This document shows positions 60,783 through 64,000 of a DNA stretch of 64,000 nucleotides, piece by piece (positions within the stretch are counted from its first letter, which is position 1; each line of letters opens with the position of its first letter). The position numbers and the translations under genes are program-made. Source of the DNA: Phycisphaerae bacterium. GTDB taxonomy: Bacteria; Planctomycetota; Phycisphaerae; Phycisphaerales; SM1A02. The DNA lies in the NCBI GenBank assembly GCA_016795065.1, contig JAEUIU010000049.1, positions 1 to 64,000 of the forward strand, given 5' to 3'. The notes below the pieces were generated by a model, which was given only the letters and a program-made list of their open reading frames with translations, searched no databases and had not been told where the DNA came from.

Positions 60783-61894
60783 GTCACGTGGCCCTCGGCG
60801 AATCCTTGATTCTTGGCATCGAAAGCAGTTGCGACGAAACGGCGGCCGCGGTCGTCCGCAACGGGCGCGATGTCCTGTCGGACGTCGTCTCGACCCAACA
60901 CGAGTTGCACGAGCGCTACAAGGGCGTCGTGCCGGAGATCGCCAGCCGCGCCCATGTCGAGCGCATCCTGCCGGTGATTCGCGAGGCGCTCGATCGGGCC
61001 TCGATCACGCTCCCAGCGTTGAGCGCGGTGGCCGTGGGCCATCGACCCGGGCTCATCGGGTCACTTCTCGTCGGCACGAGTGCCGCGAAGGCCCTGGCCT
61101 GGAGCGCTGGCAAGCCGTTCATCGCGGTCGATCACGTCGTCGCTCACCTCTTCGCGGGACTGCTCGAGCGCGAGCCCTGCGCCTTCCCCGCCCTTGGGCT
61201 GGTCGTTTCGGGGGGACACACCAGCCTCTTCCTGGTGCGCGACCCGCTGCACCTGGAACTCCTCGGCCGAACGATCGATGATGCCATCGGCGAGGCCTAC
61301 GACAAGGCGGCGACGATGTTGGGCTTGGGGTACCCCGGCGGGCCGCTCGTCGACGCGCTTGCCCAGCGCGGGAACGACCGTTTCGTGGATTTTCCGACCG
61401 CGTGGCTCGGCCGCGATGCCGAAGGGGAACGGCGTCTCGACGTGAGTTTCAGCGGCCTCAAGACCGCGCTCCTCTATGCCGTCCGCGGCGTCCCCGAGCG
61501 AAAGCCCAAAGGCACCCCGCGCGGCGAGCCGCCTCGCTACGCCCGAAGCGCCGCCGACCTCTCCGAGACCGAGCGGGCCGACTTAGCGGCGAGTTTCCAG
61601 CGCGCCGCTGTCCACGGTGTCCTGCGCGTCGTCGAGCGGGCCCTCGATCGCGTGCCGGTCCGAACGCTCCTCGTCGGCGGCGGCGCCAGCGCCAACAGCC
61701 GCCTCCGCACCGAGCTCAGCGCCCTCGCCACTGCCCGGTCGCTCGACCTGCGATTGCCCGCGATGAACTGGTGCCTCGACAACGCAGCGATGATCGCCGG
61801 CTATGCCCACCACCGCTTGTGCGGCGGCCAGATCGATTCGCTCGACGTCTGCCCGCAGCCGCTCTCGGTGCTGGCCTCGACAGCCGCTCGTTGA
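60779..61894 (+). CDS. tsaD: tRNA N6-threonylcarbamoyladenosine synthase subunit TsaD
   Basis: TsaD (Kae1/YgjD, formerly Gcp) transfers the threonylcarbamoyl group to A37 of ANN-decoding tRNAs. This 371-residue protein has LGIESSCDETAAAVV at the start, EIASRAHVERILPVI, the metal-binding HxxxH in VDHVVAHLFAG, VSGGHTSL, IDDAIGEAYDKAATMLGLGYPGGP and the ASAF-fold end (LLVGGGASANSRLR, DNAAMIAGYA). An insertion rich in proline and basic residues (PERKPKGTPRGEPP) lies between the two lobes. GTG at 60779 overlaps the protease stop (GTGA). A second GTG at 60788 is possible. Confidence 0.95.
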   Translation: MSHVALGESLILGIESSCDETAAAVVRNGRDVLSDVVSTQHELHERYKGVVPEIASRAHVERILPVIREALDRASITLPALSAVAVGHRPGLIGSLLVGTSAAKALAWSAGKPFIAVDHVVAHLFAGLLEREPCAFPALGLVVSGGHTSLFLVRDPLHLELLGRTIDDAIGEAYDKAATMLGLGYPGGPLVDALAQRGNDRFVDFPTAWLGRDAEGERRLDVSFSGLKTALLYAVRGVPERKPKGTPRGEPPRYARSAADLSETERADLAASFQRAAVHGVLRVVERALDRVPVRTLLVGGGASANSRLRTELSALATARSLDLRLPAMNWCLDNAAMIAGYAHHRLCGGQIDSLDVCPQPLSVLASTAAR

Positions 61895-61954
61895 CGAGCC
61901 TTCCTTCGCCTTGACGGAGTCCTCGTCCGAAGGGCGAAACTCGCCGACCAACCG

Positions 61955-63478
61955 TTGACGCCAATCGACCCACCAGCGACGCTGGTCGACGTGGACGACA
62001 GCGTTCGGACGTTCGTCATCGCGTTCCTGATGATTCTCCCGCTCTCGTTCGGGGTTCGCCTTCTCTTTCTCGGAGTCCGTGGAACCGCCGAGCCGGTGGC
62101 ACCATGTTGCAACCGGTGCGGCCACCTCCTCCCGGTCCCGTTCGATCCCCAAGCATCGGACTCCCTCGCCCTTCGTCCGTGCCGCTGTCTCGAGTGCGGA
62201 ACGGACCTCGCGGACCCTGGCACCATTCGCATCGCCCGGCGGCGCTGGCGAGGGCGCACGATCGTCGCGGGCCTTCTCGTCTGGGCGCTGAGTCTGACCG
62301 TTCCGTTTGCCCATACCGCGATCGTTACGCCGGGCTCGCGGCGCACCACCGCCATGTCGCCTGAGGCCGTGATGGCACTGATCGAGAGCGCCGAAGCCGG
62401 CGACCAGATCGACCTGTGCGGATTCGCCTCGCAGATTGCCTCGGGGAAGGTCAGCGACGAGCACCTTCGCGGAGTCGCCGCTGCCATGGCCAGGCGCGCC
62501 CGCCGCGGGGATCGACGAGTTTTCGCCACGTGCGAAGCCGACATTCTTCTCGCCGCCGATGCCCGCGGGCTCCTCGCTTCCGAGGACCTCATGGAGCTCG
62601 CGGATAGCGCGGTGCAGCCCGTCCAGATCGACCTTCTTCAGCATCGCCGGGAGGGTGAGGCCCTTCCCCTTTCGCCAAGGGCCTACCCGCTCCTCGGATG
62701 GGCCCGTGTGGACCTGTTCATCACGGGATTCTCGCTGGATGGGACGCCCTATCCGCTTCTCAAGCGGTCAACGGGCCGAGTTCCGTCCAAAGAGACGATT
62801 GCACCAGAGGCAGGCGTTCTTGAGTCGATCGATGCCGTGTTGGGCGGCAAGGTTCGGCTCGACGTGCCGCCTGGAACCTACACCGCCCGGGTGGAGGTCG
62901 AGCGCCGATACTGGGTTGCGCGCCCGAACCGCACGCTCTCGCTACCGATGCAGGAGGCTCCCGACGCTCGCCGAACGGAACGCATCGAGTGGTCATTGAC
63001 CATCGTCGCGCCAGACGCGCCGTCGTGGGTGCGATTGGAATCCCCTGCCGAACTCGCCTCTGACGTTGCCGCCTCCTGTCACGTTCTCAAGGTCGCGCTT
63101 GACGCCGACGCGTCCGGCTCGATCTGTCGGCTTGACGCGGAGATTGATATCCAATCGCAGGTGAAGTGCTCACTCGCGTTTGACGTGTTCGTCACGCTCG
63201 AGGGCCGTGAGTGGCTTGTCGGCAGCTATGGCGTCGCGCGACTCCGCGACTGGTCTCAGGAGGTCGGTGCCACCCATCCGGTCGAAGTTCCTTGCCCCTC
63301 ACTGCCGCTGCCTGCGACCGTGGAGGTCACTTTCCGTCCGCAGCCACGGCTGATCGAGATACTCGGCGACGTTCCGTCAATCTGGGGCTCGCCCGTCGTG
63401 AAGCGAGGCGTGCCACTCAGCGTCTCGGGGTTCGACAACGACGTCCATCGCGGGAAGAGCGACGGAGGTCTCCGATGA
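61955..63478 (+). CDS. Large zinc-ribbon membrane hypothetical protein
   Basis: A 507-residue protein I cannot name. Hydrophobic segment one (about 19-42) and two (about 104-122) flank a cytosolic zinc ribbon with CCNRCG (51-56) and CRCLECG (76-82). The long C-terminal part would be outside the cytoplasm and is rich in predicted beta strands. It includes a PEGA-like stretch, DVPPGTYTARVEVERRYW. The TTG start is weak, and GTG at 61991 is an alternative. Its stop overlaps the ATG of the next gene (ATGA), so both form an operon. Confidence 0.6.
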   Translation: MTPIDPPATLVDVDDSVRTFVIAFLMILPLSFGVRLLFLGVRGTAEPVAPCCNRCGHLLPVPFDPQASDSLALRPCRCLECGTDLADPGTIRIARRRWRGRTIVAGLLVWALSLTVPFAHTAIVTPGSRRTTAMSPEAVMALIESAEAGDQIDLCGFASQIASGKVSDEHLRGVAAAMARRARRGDRRVFATCEADILLAADARGLLASEDLMELADSAVQPVQIDLLQHRREGEALPLSPRAYPLLGWARVDLFITGFSLDGTPYPLLKRSTGRVPSKETIAPEAGVLESIDAVLGGKVRLDVPPGTYTARVEVERRYWVARPNRTLSLPMQEAPDARRTERIEWSLTIVAPDAPSWVRLESPAELASDVAASCHVLKVALDADASGSICRLDAEIDIQSQVKCSLAFDVFVTLEGREWLVGSYGVARLRDWSQEVGATHPVEVPCPSLPLPATVEVTFRPQPRLIEILGDVPSIWGSPVVKRGVPLSVSGFDNDVHRGKSDGGLR

Positions 63479-64000
63479 GGGGTGAGCTCCTCGCGTTGAT
63501 GCAGTTTGTTCTCCTCTTCGGCGCTCCCTGCGTCGTGGGCTGGCTTCTCCTGCGGGCGTCGTTCGCCCCTCTTGCGCTGACCGCCACACGACCCACCCCC
63601 CAAGCGGAAGTTCCGATCGCCGGCGACGGAGGACGACGACGTCCGTGGTATCTCGTTGGCGCCACCCTTTTTCTCTTCGCCGCACCGGCGATGATCGCCG
63701 TCGTCGAACTGCCTGCGATCCAGGAGGCAGCCCGTCGCCGGGACAACATCCTTCCGCTTCGCGTTGTCCTCGATCCACTCCTTCGTGAGGAGGTCACCGG
63801 TGACCACTGGAAGAGGGCATTACTCTCGCGCGAGGCCGCTGGCGAGAACGTCACCGCTGCTGCGGCGGAGGTGCTGCACGCAGCCTTCGATGGCCTCTCC
63901 ACTGGTGAGACACTCAGGCACACGGGAGCCCTCGGCGTCGCTGCCTTGGCTTGCACCGTCCGACCGGGAACCCCCACCATCCCCCCATCGGACGCTGCGG
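63475..64000 (+). CDS. Hypothetical membrane protein, 5' part (cut by window end)
   Basis: An open frame runs from ATG at 63475 to the window end (175 codons, no stop). Residues about 6-27 (LALMQFVLLFGAPCVVGWLLL) and 59-77 (LVGATLFLFAAPAMIAVVEL) are membrane segments separated by a polar loop. The rest is helical and alanine-rich (ENVTAAAAEVLHAAFDGLS). No family is recognised. The ATGA overlap with the preceding stop supports both the start and co-expression with the zinc-ribbon protein. Confidence 0.6.
   Translation, partial: MRGELLALMQFVLLFGAPCVVGWLLLRASFAPLALTATRPTPQAEVPIAGDGGRRRPWYLVGATLFLFAAPAMIAVVELPAIQEAARRRDNILPLRVVLDPLLREEVTGDHWKRALLSREAAGENVTAAAAEVLHAAFDGLSTGETLRHTGALGVAALACTVRPGTPTIPPSDAA

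Overview
The window is GC-rich, densely coding DNA that looks chromosomal and most likely comes from a planctomycete of the class Phycisphaerae. The clues are three secreted proteins ending in the dockerin-like DLNGDGSVNAADL...LLGAWG tail, a planctomycete-style ECF sigma factor next to a serine/threonine kinase, several membrane proteins with CxxC zinc ribbons, a prepilin-like protein of the type common in this phylum, and a Dxs with the GDASIVNG cofactor motif. I recognise no rRNA, CRISPR array, complete insertion sequence or prophage.

Layout: (1) 1-750 is a degenerate array of an iterated 12-base motif. (2) 751-3684 carries pilT and pilB on the minus strand. (3) 3998-6437 holds housekeeping genes (coaB, gnd, an acetyltransferase). 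(4) tRNA-Leu at 6461 is followed to about 11.5 kb by a patchwork of poorly conserved genes: a truncated-looking GIY-YIG protein, membrane proteins, a DUF4166-like protein, an intradiol-dioxygenase-like lipoprotein and a membrane-bound TIR-like protein. This looks accessory. (5) 11.5-19.1 kb has three isoprenoid genes (ispG, an ispA-type prenyl synthase, dxs) around a pseudopilin and a PqiA/PqiB-like pair. (6) 19.3-24.3 kb has a hybrid histidine kinase, a lone CZB zinc-binding protein and a secreted GH51 arabinofuranosidase.

(7) 24.5-34.2 kb is the most striking part: a tightly coupled cytochrome operon. Two paralogous proteins each fuse an 11-haem c-type domain to a membrane b-type cytochrome, and two paralogous membrane-anchored proteins each carry 15 haem sites. 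A thioredoxin-fold/TPR protein and a secreted tetrahaem cytochrome with a dockerin-like tail follow. About 56 c-type haem sites lie in 10 kb. By analogy with quinol-oxidising cytochrome b/c fusions such as CbcL, this may carry electrons from the quinone pool outward. (8) 34.3-40.0 kb has the sigma factor/kinase pair and two more dockerin-tailed secreted proteins.

(9) 40.3-45.0 kb has a Pls/PosA-type non-ribosomal peptide synthetase with a SET-domain protein immediately upstream. (10) 45.6-50.2 kb has a TPR-sulfotransferase, a PilZ protein, a glutamine-amidotransferase-like protein without its catalytic cysteine, and pckA. (11) 50.4-56.9 kb has tRNA-His with a 128-bp tandem duplication of its 3' end, a nitrilase-family amidase, a sigma-like orphan, tRNA-Phe with a strong terminator, a stand-alone MshEN-like protein, a possible nuclease-fold protein and an MscS channel. 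(12) 56.9-64.0 kb has hflX, a C-terminal processing protease, tsaD and two planctomycete-type hypothetical proteins, the last cut by the window end.

Three proteins (the PilB N-terminus, the PilZ protein and the lone MshEN protein) carry motifs of cyclic-di-GMP receptors, so pilus extension may be under second-messenger control, though no cyclase or phosphodiesterase lies in the window.
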